From positions 1 to 64,000 of the forward strand of contig JAXLSS010000004.1 in assembly GCA_046330395.1 (NCBI GenBank): a stretch of DNA of 64,000 nucleotides, in the 5' to 3' direction. The DNA is from Ga0077560 sp046330395 (GTDB lineage: Bacteria; Actinomycetota; Thermoleophilia; Miltoncostaeales; Miltoncostaeaceae). Shown here in pieces: positions 33,895 through 42,800 of this stretch (the stretch's first letter is position 1; each line of letters begins with the position of its first letter). Below the pieces are notes generated by a model. The model searched no databases, was not told where the DNA came from, and saw nothing but the letters and a program-made list of their open reading frames with translations. The position numbers and the translations under genes are program-made.

Positions 33895-34360
33895 CAAGAG
33901 GGTGCCACAGTTCTGCGAGCATGTCCAGGTGAGCGAGTCCGCGCGCACCGGTCCCGACCCCCTGCTGTCGGCGGCGCTGGAGGACGTGGGCGACCGCTGG
34001 AGCCTCCTGATCGTGGCGGGCCTGCTGGAGGGGCCGGCACGGTTCGGCGACCTGCAGGCGGCCCTGGGCGGCATCGCCCCCAACGTGCTCACCCAGCGCC
34101 TGCGCCGGCTGCAGGAGGCGGGTTTGCTGGGCGCCGAGCTCTACAGCCGCCGGCCGCCGCGGATGGTGTACGCGCTCACCGATGCGGGCCGCGAGCTGGC
34201 GGGCCCGCTGCGCATGCTCACCGACTGGGAGTCGCGCCGCCGGGGGCTGGGGGAGGGCACTCGCCACGAGGTGTGCGGCACACCGCTGGAGGCGCGGTGG
34301 TGGTGCCCCACATGCGAGCGCGCGGTGGAGGATCCCGGCGATGAGCTGCACCGCCTGTGA
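33884..34360 (+). CDS. HxlR-family winged-helix transcriptional regulator
   Basis: A 158-residue MarR-like winged-helix repressor. The HxlR domain (about 10-115) shows the N-terminal conserved Cys (QFCEHV), DRWSLLIVAGLLEGPARFGDLQ and LTQRLRRLQEAGLL. A C-terminal extension carries three more cysteines (EVCGTP, WWCPTCERA), a possible metal or redox site. It stands directly before copZ-copA on the same strand. It may therefore control copper export, a role more often played by CsoR or CueR; that is an inference from position. Confidence 0.85.
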   Translation: MKSDKRVPQFCEHVQVSESARTGPDPLLSAALEDVGDRWSLLIVAGLLEGPARFGDLQAALGGIAPNVLTQRLRRLQEAGLLGAELYSRRPPRMVYALTDAGRELAGPLRMLTDWESRRRGLGEGTRHEVCGTPLEARWWCPTCERAVEDPGDELHRL

Positions 34361-34384
34361 GGTCCCGGGCCCCGCACGGGGGAG

Positions 34385-34397
34385 TACCCTGAACGGC
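34385..34397 (+). promoter_or_regulatory. Candidate leaderless -10 element for copZ
   Basis: TACCCT at 34385-34390 ends 7 nt before ATG 34398. It would let copZ-copA be transcribed separately from the HxlR gene that ends at 34360. No clear -35 is visible. Confidence 0.45.
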
Positions 34398-34634
34398 ATG
34401 GAAACCCAGGACACCACAATGACCTTCGTGGTCCCGGACATCAGCTGCGGACACTGCAAGCGCGCCATCGAGGAGGCCGTGCGGCCGCTGGAGGGCGTGC
34501 ACGAGGCCGACGTGGATGTGGAGCAGCGCACGGTGACGGTGCGGCTGGACCACCCCGAGCGGCTCGCCACCGTGGTGGCCGCCATCACCGACGAGGGCTA
34601 CACGGTTCCCGCCGCCACGCGCGACGAGGAGTGA
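34398..34634 (+). CDS. copZ: Copper chaperone (HMA domain)
   Basis: A 78-residue cytoplasmic metallochaperone with one heavy-metal-associated domain. The motif DISCGHCKRAIE holds Cys17 and Cys20, which bind Cu(I); the spacer GH replaces the more common GA/MH pair. It should pass Cu(I) to the exporter CopA, whose start codon overlaps its stop by 4 bp. The ATG is fixed by the -10 spacing. Confidence 0.9.
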   Translation: METQDTTMTFVVPDISCGHCKRAIEEAVRPLEGVHEADVDVEQRTVTVRLDHPERLATVVAAITDEGYTVPAATRDEE

Positions 34635-36820
34635 TCGCCGTGCCGCCGCGTGCACCGGCGGCTCCCGCCGACCTGCGTTTCGCGGTGCGCGGCATGACCT
34701 GCGGCGCCTGCTCGGCGCGGGTGCAGCGCGCGTTGCAGCGGACCGAGGGCGTGGAGGACGCGCAGGTCAACCTGGCCACCGGCACCGGCACGGTGCGCGG
34801 CCACGACCTGTCGGTGGACGCGCTGCAGCAGGTGGTGCACCGGGCCGGCTATGAGCTGGTGCCGCTGGCCGACGGGGCACTCCTGGGCGACGATGAGCCG
34901 GCGCGCAGGCGCCGCGCCTGGGGCGTCCGCGCCGCCGTGGCCGCCCCCGCCGCCGTGATCGTGATGGGCGCCATGCTGATGGGGCACATGGGCGACACCA
35001 CCGCCGCGCGCTGGACGCTGTTCGCCATCGCCACGCTGGTGCAGTTCGGCGTGGGGTGGCCGTTCCTCGTGGAGGCGGCGCGGCTGGCCCGCCATGGCGC
35101 CGCCAACATGGACACCCTGGTGGCGCTGGGCACGCTCACCGCCTACCTGGCCAGCGCCGTGGTGCTGGTGCGCGGCGACGGCGGGCAGCTGTGGTTCGAC
35201 AGCTCGGTGGTGGTGATCGCGTTCCTCGCGCTGGGCCGGTTCCTGGAGGCCACCGCCACCGCCCGGGCGGGCTCCAGCCTGCGGGCGCTGCTGGCCCTGG
35301 GGCCCGATCGCGCCACGCTGGTGACCCCCGACGGCGACCTGGCCACCGTGCCGGCCGCGGTGGTTCGGGTGGGCGACCTGCTGCTGGTGCGCCCCGGGGA
35401 GCGGATGCCGGTGGACGGCACCGTCACCGACGGCGCGTCGTCGGTGGACGCCGCGATGCTCACCGGCGAGCCGGTGCCCGTGGAGGTGGGGCCTGGCGCC
35501 GCGGTTGCCGGCGGTACGGTCAACCTCACCGGGGCGCTGCACGTCACCGCCACCGCGGTGGGCGCCGACACGGCCGTGGCGCGCATCGCCCGCCAGGTGG
35601 CCGAGGCCCAATCGGGCAAGGGGCGGGCGCAGCGGCTGGCCGACCGCGTGTCGGCCGTGTTCGTGCCCGTGGTCATCGGGCTGGCGGCGCTGACGTTCCT
35701 GGGCTGGTGGCTGGTGGGCGGTGACCTCGGACGGGCGGTGATGGCCGCCGTGTCGGTGCTGGTGGTGGCGTGCCCGTGCGCGCTGGGCCTGGCCACGCCC
35801 GCCGCGCTGATGGCGGGCATGGGCCGCGCCGCCCAGCTGGGCATCGTCATCCGCGGCGTGGAGGCGCTGGAACGCGTGCGCGACATCACCACGGTGGTGT
35901 TCGACAAGACCGGCACCCTCACCACCGGCACCCCGCGGCTGGCCGAGGTGGCCGGCGCCGTGGACATCGCGCCCGGGGAACTGCTGCGCCGCGCCGCGGC
36001 GGTGGAGCGGCTCAGCGAGCACCCGCTGGCCCGGGCGGTGGTGGCCGCCGCACCGCAGGCGGGTCCCGCGGCGGTGACCGATTTCGCGGCCGTGCCCGGC
36101 GCCGGCGTGCGGGCCGCGGTGGACGGCGTGCAGGTGCTGGTGGGGCGCCCCGGCGTGTCCGCCGGCCTGGAGGTGCCCGAGACGGTGCGCCAGGCCGAGG
36201 CCGCCCAGCGCGCCCGGGGACGCACCACCGCCCTGGTGGGGTGGGACGGCACCGCCCACGGGGTGCTGGCCTTCGAGGACGCGCCGCGCCCCGAGGCCGC
36301 CGCCGCCGTGGCCGCGCTCCGGGACGCCGGCCTGCGGGTGATGCTGCTCACCGGCGACAACCCCGCCAGCGCCGCGGCGCTGGCCGATGCGGTGGGCATC
36401 GAGCGGGTGGAGGCCGAGGTGCTGCCCCAGGACAAGCGCGAGCGCGTGATGGGCCTGCAGGCGCAGGGCGAGCACGTGGCCATGGTGGGCGACGGCATCA
36501 ACGACGCGCCGGCCCTGGCCCAGGCCGACCTCGGGGTGGCGCTGGGCAGCGGCACCGACGTGGCGATGCAGGCCGCCGACATCACCCTGATGCGCCCGGG
36601 GCTGGCCGGCGTGGCCGCCGCGCTGGACATCTCCCGGCGCACCCGCCGCACCATCGCCCAGAACCTGGGCTGGGCGTTCGGGTACAACGTGGCCATGATC
36701 CCCCTGGCGATGGCGGGTGTGCTGCCACCCATGCTGGCCGGTGCCGCCATGGCGGCCTCCTCGGTGACGGTGGTGGCCAACGCCCTGCGGCTGCGCGGGG
36801 TGCGGGGGCCGGTCGCGTGA
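34631..36820 (+). CDS. copA: Cu(I)-exporting P-type ATPase
   Basis: A P1B-type ATPase of 729 residues that pumps Cu(I) out of the cytoplasm. It has one N-terminal metal-binding domain (GMTCGACS, Cys23/Cys26), the membrane CPC motif at 381-383 (VACPCALG), the phosphorylated Asp425 in DKTGT, the SEHPLA nucleotide-site motif and GDGIND (620-625). Helix 7 has GYN and helix 8 MAASS, the residues typical of the Cu(I)-specific subgroup. GTG 34631 overlaps copZ, and its stop overlaps the next gene by 4 bp. Confidence 0.95.
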   Translation: MIAVPPRAPAAPADLRFAVRGMTCGACSARVQRALQRTEGVEDAQVNLATGTGTVRGHDLSVDALQQVVHRAGYELVPLADGALLGDDEPARRRRAWGVRAAVAAPAAVIVMGAMLMGHMGDTTAARWTLFAIATLVQFGVGWPFLVEAARLARHGAANMDTLVALGTLTAYLASAVVLVRGDGGQLWFDSSVVVIAFLALGRFLEATATARAGSSLRALLALGPDRATLVTPDGDLATVPAAVVRVGDLLLVRPGERMPVDGTVTDGASSVDAAMLTGEPVPVEVGPGAAVAGGTVNLTGALHVTATAVGADTAVARIARQVAEAQSGKGRAQRLADRVSAVFVPVVIGLAALTFLGWWLVGGDLGRAVMAAVSVLVVACPCALGLATPAALMAGMGRAAQLGIVIRGVEALERVRDITTVVFDKTGTLTTGTPRLAEVAGAVDIAPGELLRRAAAVERLSEHPLARAVVAAAPQAGPAAVTDFAAVPGAGVRAAVDGVQVLVGRPGVSAGLEVPETVRQAEAAQRARGRTTALVGWDGTAHGVLAFEDAPRPEAAAAVAALRDAGLRVMLLTGDNPASAAALADAVGIERVEAEVLPQDKRERVMGLQAQGEHVAMVGDGINDAPALAQADLGVALGSGTDVAMQAADITLMRPGLAGVAAALDISRRTRRTIAQNLGWAFGYNVAMIPLAMAGVLPPMLAGAAMAASSVTVVANALRLRGVRGPVA

Positions 36821-37965
36821 GCCAGCGGGTGGCGTACGCCGACCTGGACGACGACCCGCTGATCTCGGCGCTCAGCGCCCCGGCGGCCGACGCGGAGGCC
36901 GTCGTGGTGCTGGACCGCCTGCGGTTCGAGCTTCCCGACGGCGTGGCCGCGGCCATGGCCGACCGGGTGCTGGCCTCCACCGGCCCGTTCGCGCGCAGCT
37001 GCCGCCGCGGCATCGCGATGGACCCGGCGCGGCTGGGGGTTGCGGAGGCCGAGCTGCGCGAGCTGGGTCGCCTCGCCCACGCCTGGGAGGCGTCCGAGGA
37101 GCCGCGCCCCGCCGACCCGCGCGTGACCCCGCCGGCGTGCGCGGCCCTGCGGGCACGCATGGCCGGGGCGGGCCACTGGGGCGAGCTGGCCGCCGAGCTG
37201 GCGGCCTTCCACCGCGGGGAGGGCGCCGGGGCGCTGGCCACCCACCGGGTGCTGCGCTTCGCCGACGGGGCCCTGTCGGGCGTGGACCGCCCGGACGGCT
37301 TCGCGGCCGCCGACCTGGTGGGGGGTGAGGACCGCCGCGAGCCGCTGGCGGCGTCCCTGACGGCGTTCGTGGCGGGACGGCCCGCCAACGACGCCCTGCT
37401 GTACGGGCCGCCCGGCACCGGCAAGTCGGTCACGGTGCGGGCGCTGGCCGAGGCGAACGGACCCCGCGGGCTGCGCCTGATCCGGCTGGAGCGACCCGAC
37501 CCCGAGGACGTGCGCGGGGTGTTCGCGGCGGTGGCCGGGGCGGGCCCCCGGTGCCTGCTGCTGCTGGACGACCTGGTGTTCGATGCGCACGACCGCACCG
37601 ACCGCGCCCTGCGGGCGGCGCTGGAGGGCGACGTGGCGGAGCGGCCCCCGAACGTGCTGGTGTGGGCCACCACCAACCGGCCCGGCCTGGTGCGCGACAC
37701 CGCCAGCGAACGCGAGGACGACATCGACCAGTCCTTCGGGCGGGTGGAGAAGTCGGCCCTGGCCACGCGGTTCGGCCTGCGCGTGGCCTTCCCGATGCTG
37801 GACCGCGACGAGTACCTGGAGGTGGCGATGGGGTTGATGCGGCGGATGGGACTCCCGCACGGTGCCGAGCAGGAGGAGGCGGCCATGCGGTTCGCGCGCC
37901 GCGGGCACGGGCTCACACCGCGCACCGCGCGTCAGTTCACGGTGGAGTGGGGCGTGCGCGCGTGA
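36817..37965 (+). CDS. DUF815-type AAA+ ATPase
   Basis: A 382-residue ATPase of the DUF815 family. The family core is clear from about residue 165: DLVGGEDRREPL, AGRPANDALLYGPPGTGKS (Walker A), LLLLDDLVF (Walker B), LEGDVAERPPNVLVWATTNR and RFGLRVAF. The family is widespread but its role is not well defined. An N-terminal helical half of about 160 residues precedes it. GTG 36817 overlaps the copA stop and the stop overlaps the next gene, so it is part of the copper operon by arrangement; a functional link to copper is unproven. Confidence 0.85.
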   Translation: MSQRVAYADLDDDPLISALSAPAADAEAVVVLDRLRFELPDGVAAAMADRVLASTGPFARSCRRGIAMDPARLGVAEAELRELGRLAHAWEASEEPRPADPRVTPPACAALRARMAGAGHWGELAAELAAFHRGEGAGALATHRVLRFADGALSGVDRPDGFAAADLVGGEDRREPLAASLTAFVAGRPANDALLYGPPGTGKSVTVRALAEANGPRGLRLIRLERPDPEDVRGVFAAVAGAGPRCLLLLDDLVFDAHDRTDRALRAALEGDVAERPPNVLVWATTNRPGLVRDTASEREDDIDQSFGRVEKSALATRFGLRVAFPMLDRDEYLEVAMGLMRRMGLPHGAEQEEAAMRFARRGHGLTPRTARQFTVEWGVRA

Positions 37966-38330
37966 CCGGGCCGCGTCGTGAGCTGCTGCTGGCCGCCCTG
38001 GCCGACGTGGTGGCCGTGCTGGTGTTCGTGGCCATGGGGCGCACGTCGCACCACGAGTCCCTGACGGGCCTGCCCGGCACCGCCGCGCCCTTTCTGCTGG
38101 GGCTGGTGGTGGCCTGGGCGGTGGTGCGGCCCTCGCGGGCGCCCCGGGCGATCTCCACCGGCCTGGCGCTGGGCCCGCTCACCGCGGGCGTGGGTGTGGC
38201 GCTGCGCGTGAGCGCCTTTCACGACTCGGCGGCCACGGCCTTCATCGTGGTGGCCTTCGTGACGCTCACCGTCCTCATCGCGGGCTGGCGCTCGGCGATG
38301 CGGCTGGTGGCGGGGGCGCGCCGGGCCTAG
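37962..38330 (+). CDS. DUF3054 membrane protein
   Basis: A 122-residue integral membrane protein with four predicted helices, matching DUF3054, a small family found mainly in actinobacteria and haloarchaea. The start of the family is visible as LADVVAVLVFVAMGRTSHHE, with GLVVAWAVV and FVTLTVLIAGWR later. GTG 37962 overlaps the DUF815 stop. Function is unknown. Confidence 0.8.
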   Translation: MTGPRRELLLAALADVVAVLVFVAMGRTSHHESLTGLPGTAAPFLLGLVVAWAVVRPSRAPRAISTGLALGPLTAGVGVALRVSAFHDSAATAFIVVAFVTLTVLIAGWRSAMRLVAGARRA

Positions 38331-38461
38331 CGACGCTCGCCCGACTCCAGCCAGGTCTGGAACGCGGCGTGGTTGGCGAGCAGGTGCTCGAACTCGCGGA
38401 TGCCGCGCGCGGCCCAGGTGGGCACCAGGTCCTCTGCGGGGATGACGACGATTCCGGTCAT
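38327..38461 (-). CDS. 44-residue hypothetical protein
   Basis: A short gene with a strong ribosome-binding site: GAGGAG stands 7 nt before ATG 38461 (minus strand). The product begins MTGIVVIPAEDLVPTWAARG and ends in Glu/Arg-rich sequence with Leu/Phe/Trp spaced as in an amphipathic helix. Its last codons overlap the stop of the convergent DUF3054 gene by 4 bp, a style seen for real genes here. No family is recognised. The 110 bp upstream contain an AT-richer patch (about 38531-38552) that may hold its promoter. Confidence 0.55.
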   Translation of the reverse strand: MTGIVVIPAEDLVPTWAARGIREFEHLLANHAAFQTWLESGERR

Positions 38462-38572
38462 GGCTCGCTCCTCGTGGGTGAGGGTTCGTCCGTTCACCTG
38501 TTCAGAACGCGCGGCGGGGCGTTTCGTTCGTCCCGAGTTTGTAATCGTTTTGTGAGCCGTCGGTTCCGCCGG

Positions 38573-39607
38573 TCATCCACCGTCCGGCGCGTTGCGCTCC
38601 ACGGCCTCGGCGATGGCCGCCAGATGCGCCGTGCAGCGGGCGCTCAGCGGTTCCCCCACGTGCCCGGTGGCCCCGTCCAGGGTCACGGCGCGGCTGGTCT
38701 CGCCCCGGCGCACGCAGGCCACCGTCACCGGGATCAGCAGGGCGTGGTGGGCCACCACGGTCACCTCCACGGCGTCCCCGGGCACCAGCCCCGCCTCGAG
38801 GGCGTCGGTGTGACGGCGTCGCGCCGCCTCCTGGGTGACGGCGTCGCGCCGCCGCAGCGCGCGGGTGATGTTCTCCGCGATGCGCTCGGCCGACAGCGCG
38901 GGTGGCACCACGGGCTCGGTCACGTCCACCTCCGCGAACGCGGGCCGGTCGGGCGTGGCCTGCAGGGCGACCCCGCCGAGCGCCTCGTGCAGGATCCACG
39001 TGCGCGTGCACTCCAGCGCCCCGCGCCGGCCGTGGGGCCGCGTGACGTCCAGCCCCAGCAGCTGGGCGGGCAGCCAGAGGTCCTCCACCCACTCGATGCG
39101 TTCCGTGAGGGCTCCCAGGAGGCCGCGCGCCCGCGACCGCACGGCCGACGCCGCCCGGGCACCGCCCACCGCGCGAGGCAGCCCCAGCGCCGTCGGCGCC
39201 TCACCCGGCCGCGCCAGCGCCGCCACGGCGTCGTCGCCCAGGCGCCGCCGCAGCTCGGGCCCATCCCACAGGGCCACCCCCACCGCGCGCGCCGCGGTGC
39301 GCGCCGCCGGCGCGGCGCCGCCCGGGCACACCACGATCACCTCGGTCAGCCCCAGGTCCTCCCGCATCCACCCGGCCCGCGCCACCACCTGCCCGTCCAC
39401 GGGCGCGCGCCAGTGCTTGCACTCCACCGCCACCTCCGACCGGGTGAGGGCGCCGGGCCGGCTGGCAAGCACGTCGATCTCATGCCGGGCGCCGGACCGG
39501 CCGGTGACGATCTCGTTGCATCGCACGTCGTACCCGTGGGCGGTGAACAGCCGGGCGACGACGCGCTCCAGCTCGCGCCCGCGGGCGGTGGTCGATCCCG
39601 TACTCAT
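38573..39607 (-). CDS. Mrr-like restriction endonuclease-fold protein
   Basis: A 344-residue protein with an N-terminal PD-(D/E)xK nuclease fold. The catalytic residues appear as HEIDVLAS and AVECKHW, preceded by a helix with ELERVVARLFTAHGYDV, as in Mrr and RmuC-like nucleases. The remaining 200 residues are unrecognised and mostly alpha/beta. Mrr-type enzymes cut modified foreign DNA. No methyltransferase accompanies it, which fits a modification-dependent enzyme, although a repair role is possible. ATG 39607 is supported by a -10 element 7 nt upstream. Confidence 0.72.
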   Translation of the reverse strand: MSTGSTTARGRELERVVARLFTAHGYDVRCNEIVTGRSGARHEIDVLASRPGALTRSEVAVECKHWRAPVDGQVVARAGWMREDLGLTEVIVVCPGGAAPAARTAARAVGVALWDGPELRRRLGDDAVAALARPGEAPTALGLPRAVGGARAASAVRSRARGLLGALTERIEWVEDLWLPAQLLGLDVTRPHGRRGALECTRTWILHEALGGVALQATPDRPAFAEVDVTEPVVPPALSAERIAENITRALRRRDAVTQEAARRRHTDALEAGLVPGDAVEVTVVAHHALLIPVTVACVRRGETSRAVTLDGATGHVGEPLSARCTAHLAAIAEAVERNAPDGG

Positions 39608-39620
39608 CGGGGTCACCGTA
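39608..39620 (-). promoter_or_regulatory. Candidate leaderless -10 element for the nuclease gene
   Basis: On the minus strand TACGGT (39620-39615) ends 7 nt before ATG 39607. The string TACGGTGACC and its distance to the start match those before the gene at 21669. Confidence 0.4.
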
Positions 39621-39658
39621 AACGTGGTCTCGGACCCCGTCGTTACTCCCTGAAATCC

Positions 39659-39884
39659 GAGACCCGCCGTTACGGCGGGTCTCACGCCTCATGTCGGAGT
39701 CTCCGCTGTCCGGGATGCCCGAGGCCCCCAGAATTGGGGATGGTGCAGGGTGTGAGTCCTCCCGACCCATGGATGGGGAGGTTCGGCTCAGGTCCGCGCA
39801 GCCCGCAAGGGCGCTGTGGTAGCGATCAACGATCCGGACCCGCCATACGGAGCGTGATTGTCAGAGGGCAACTCTGTGAGAAGC
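39659..39884 (+). ncRNA. Putative structured RNA element, copy 2
   Basis: A 226-nt homolog of the element at 13426. The first hairpin (GAGACCCGCCG with CGGCGGGTCTC, 39659-39683) differs from copy 1 by a compensatory T-A to C-G change. The GCAA tetraloop hairpin has a different but still paired stem (GCCC with GGGC, 39801-39812). CCCC-AGAATT-GGGG (39726-39739), CCATGG (39767-39772), a CGCT-GTGGT-AGCG hairpin, GCCATACG (39842-39849) and CTGTGAGAAGC (39874-39884) also match. It fills the gap between the start of the nuclease gene and the 3' end of the giant surface-protein gene, both on the other strand. Confidence 0.6.
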
Positions 39885-39887
39885 CCG

Positions 39888-42800
39888 TCATTCCCGCCGC
39901 GGATCTCTCAGATATGCCTTCGGGACGTGACCCGGGCCCGCCGGGGTGTCCAGCTCCACCCATTTGCGGCCGCCGCGGCGGCGCGGGCGGCGTCGCGACC
40001 ACACCGGGACCGCGTCCCAGCGCAGCAGGAAGCGCACCGGCGCGCCGCCCTTCGGGCGCACCAGCGTGTGCAGGAGCATCCCCGGGGCCACGCCGGTGAC
40101 GGCGAACGGGATGGCCTGCGGCGCCGGCGCACCACCAGCCCGGCGGCGAGGAAGGTCCACGCCCCGCCCAGCGAGAGCAGGCGCACCGGCACGTTGAGGT
40201 CGCCCACCGACTGCAGCACACGCAGCGGGGCCTGCAGGGACACCGTCACGCGCGGCCGCGGCCCGGCGGCCGTCCCCTTGGCCGCGCCCGGCTGGCCCAG
40301 GCGGGGCACCAGGTTGGAGCCCAGCCGCCGGGAGGCGGACTGCGCGGCGGTGAGGCCGGGCTTCGGGTGCGGGGGGGCCGGAGTGGGTTTGGGTGCGGGT
40401 TTGGGGGTGGGGGTGGTGGGTGCAGGGGTGGGCGTCGTGGTGGGACCCGGTGCGGGGGAGGGGTTCGGAGCCGGCGTGGTGGAGCCGCCCGGCGTGGCCG
40501 GGGGCGTGGGCACGGCCGGGGTGGTGGTCGTGCCGGTGTCGGGGGTGACGGTCACGGTGAGGGAGGTGCGGTCGCTCATGCGAGGCGCGCCGTCGTCGGT
40601 GACGGTGACCGTCAGCCGGTGGTCACCCACGTCCGCGGCGGTGGGCGTCCAGAGGACGTCGCCGCCCGACACGTGCACGCCGGTGGGCCCAGCGGCCGTG
40701 AGCCGCAGGGCGTTGTCCGGCACGTCCGGGTCCGACACGTCCGGCGTGATGGTCAGCGTCTGACCCGCCTGCACGGTCCGGTCCGGGATCGCGGCGACCA
40801 CCGGCGGCCGGTTCACCTCGCGCACCGCCACCACCAGCAGGCCCTCGTCGGTGAGCGGCGGGGTGCCGTCGTCGGTGGCCACCACGTGCACCCGGTACAC
40901 GCCGGGGCCCTGCGCCTCGGTGGGCGTCCAGGTGATCAGCCCGGTTGTGGCGTCGATGCGCATGCCGCCGGGCGCCCCGCGCAGCGAGTACCGGACGGCG
41001 TCGCCCTGGGGGTCGGTGGCGTGCACCCGCATCCGCAGCGGGGTCTGCTCGTCCATGCGGTGCGTCGCGATGCCGCCCAGCACCGGGGCCCCGTTGGTGG
41101 TCACCACGGTCCACGCGAACGTGGCCCGGTCGCTGAGGCCACCCGGGTCGGTCACCGTGACGGTGGTGGTGTACGGCCCACCGGCCGCCGCACCCACAGG
41201 GATGGTCCCGGAGATCACGCCGGTGGTGGGGTCGATGGCCAGTCCGGGCGGCAGCCCCGTGGCGCTCCAGGTGAGCGGCTGGTCGGGGATGTCGGGGTCC
41301 AGGGCCGTGAGCGGCAGGCTCACGGCGTCGCCCTCACCGCTGGTGCGGTCGGTGAGCGGGCTCAGCACGGGGGCGCGGTTCACCTCGGTGACCGTGACGG
41401 TGATGATCTCCGAATCGGAGGCGGGCGGCGAGTCGGCGTCGGTCACCACCACCGCGAGGGTGTGGTCGGCCGGTCCCTGCGCCTCCGAGGGGGTCCACGT
41501 GAACGCCCCGGTGACCGGATCGATGCTCGCACCGGCCGGTGCCCCAACAAGGCTGTAGGTGAGCGTGTCGGCGGGAAGGTCCGGGTCGGTGGCCGACGCG
41601 GTGAACGCCAGGGTGGTGCCCTCGGGGAGGGTCTTGGGCCCGATGGACGCCAGCGACGGGGGACTGGGCGCCGGCAGGATGGTCAACGCCAGCGTGCCGG
41701 TGTCCGACTGCGGGCCGCCCGCGCCGGTGGCGCCCTGATCGGAGGCGGTGACGGTGATGCCCGCCCCGCCGGCGTAGCCGGGGGTGGGCAGGTAGGTCAT
41801 GCCGTCCAGGGCCGCGTTCACGTCGGCCCGGGTGCCCGTGAACGTCATCGTGGTGTCCACGGTGCCGTCACCGGCGATGAACGACAGGTTGGCGGTGCCG
41901 TTGAGCGTCAGCGTGCCGTGGGTGGCGCTGAGCTGCACCCACATGGGCGCGGTCCCGATGTCCGGGTCGGCCACGGAGATGCCGTTCCCCGCACCCACGG
42001 CCAGCACCAGCGGTGACCCGCCGGGCGTGGTGATGGGCGCGGGCAGGGTGGCCACTGGCGGGTCGTTCACCGCCGCCAGCGTAATGGCCAGGGTGTCGTC
42101 GTCGGTGGCCGGCCCGCCGGCCCCGGTGTTGCCCTGGTCGTCGGTGATCACCCGGATGCTCGCCGGCCCGCTCGCATCGGGCGTGGGGTCGAACGCCATG
42201 CCGTCCAGGGCCGCGTTGACGGCCGCCTGGGCGCCGGTGAACGTCATGGTGGCATCGCCCACCCCGTCGCCGGTGGTGAAGGTGAGGCCGGCCGACCCGG
42301 ACAGCGTGAGGGTGCCCTGGGTGGCGGTGAGCGTGACCTGCACGGGTGCGGCCCCGGCGTCCGGGTCGGCCACCGAGATGGCGTTGCCCCCGCCCGTGGA
42401 CAGCACCAGCGGGGTGTCCTCGGTGCCCGCCTGCGCGGCGGGCAGCGTGTTCACCGGCGGGCGGTTCACGGCGCTCACCGTGATGGGCAGGGTGTCGGTG
42501 TCGGTGGCCGGGCCGCCCAGACCCGTATTGCCCTGGTCGTCGGTGGCCATCTGCAGCGACGCCGCCCCCGTGAAACCGCCGGTGGGGGTGAACACCGCAT
42601 CGTTGAGGGCCGCGTTGATGTCCGTCAGCGTGCCGCTGAACGTCATGGCCGCATCCGCGGTGCCGTCGCCCGTGGTGAAGCTGAGACCCGCGGTGCCGCT
42701 GAGACTCAGCGTGCCGTTGATGAGGGTGAGGTTGAGGGTGAGATTACCGGTGCCGGCGTCGCTGTCGGCCACCGACAGCTCGGTGGACGAGCCGGCCACG

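Noticed and set aside
33806..33922. Start of the HtrA-like gene at ATG 33922
   Set aside because: The added codons lose the GC3 bias and run through the HxlR promoter and coding region, so the internal GTG 33805 is preferred, although not proven.
38462..38572. LexA/SOS-like box near GTTCACCTGTTC
   Set aside because: The half-sites are direct rather than inverted repeats, so it does not match the actinobacterial LexA palindrome.
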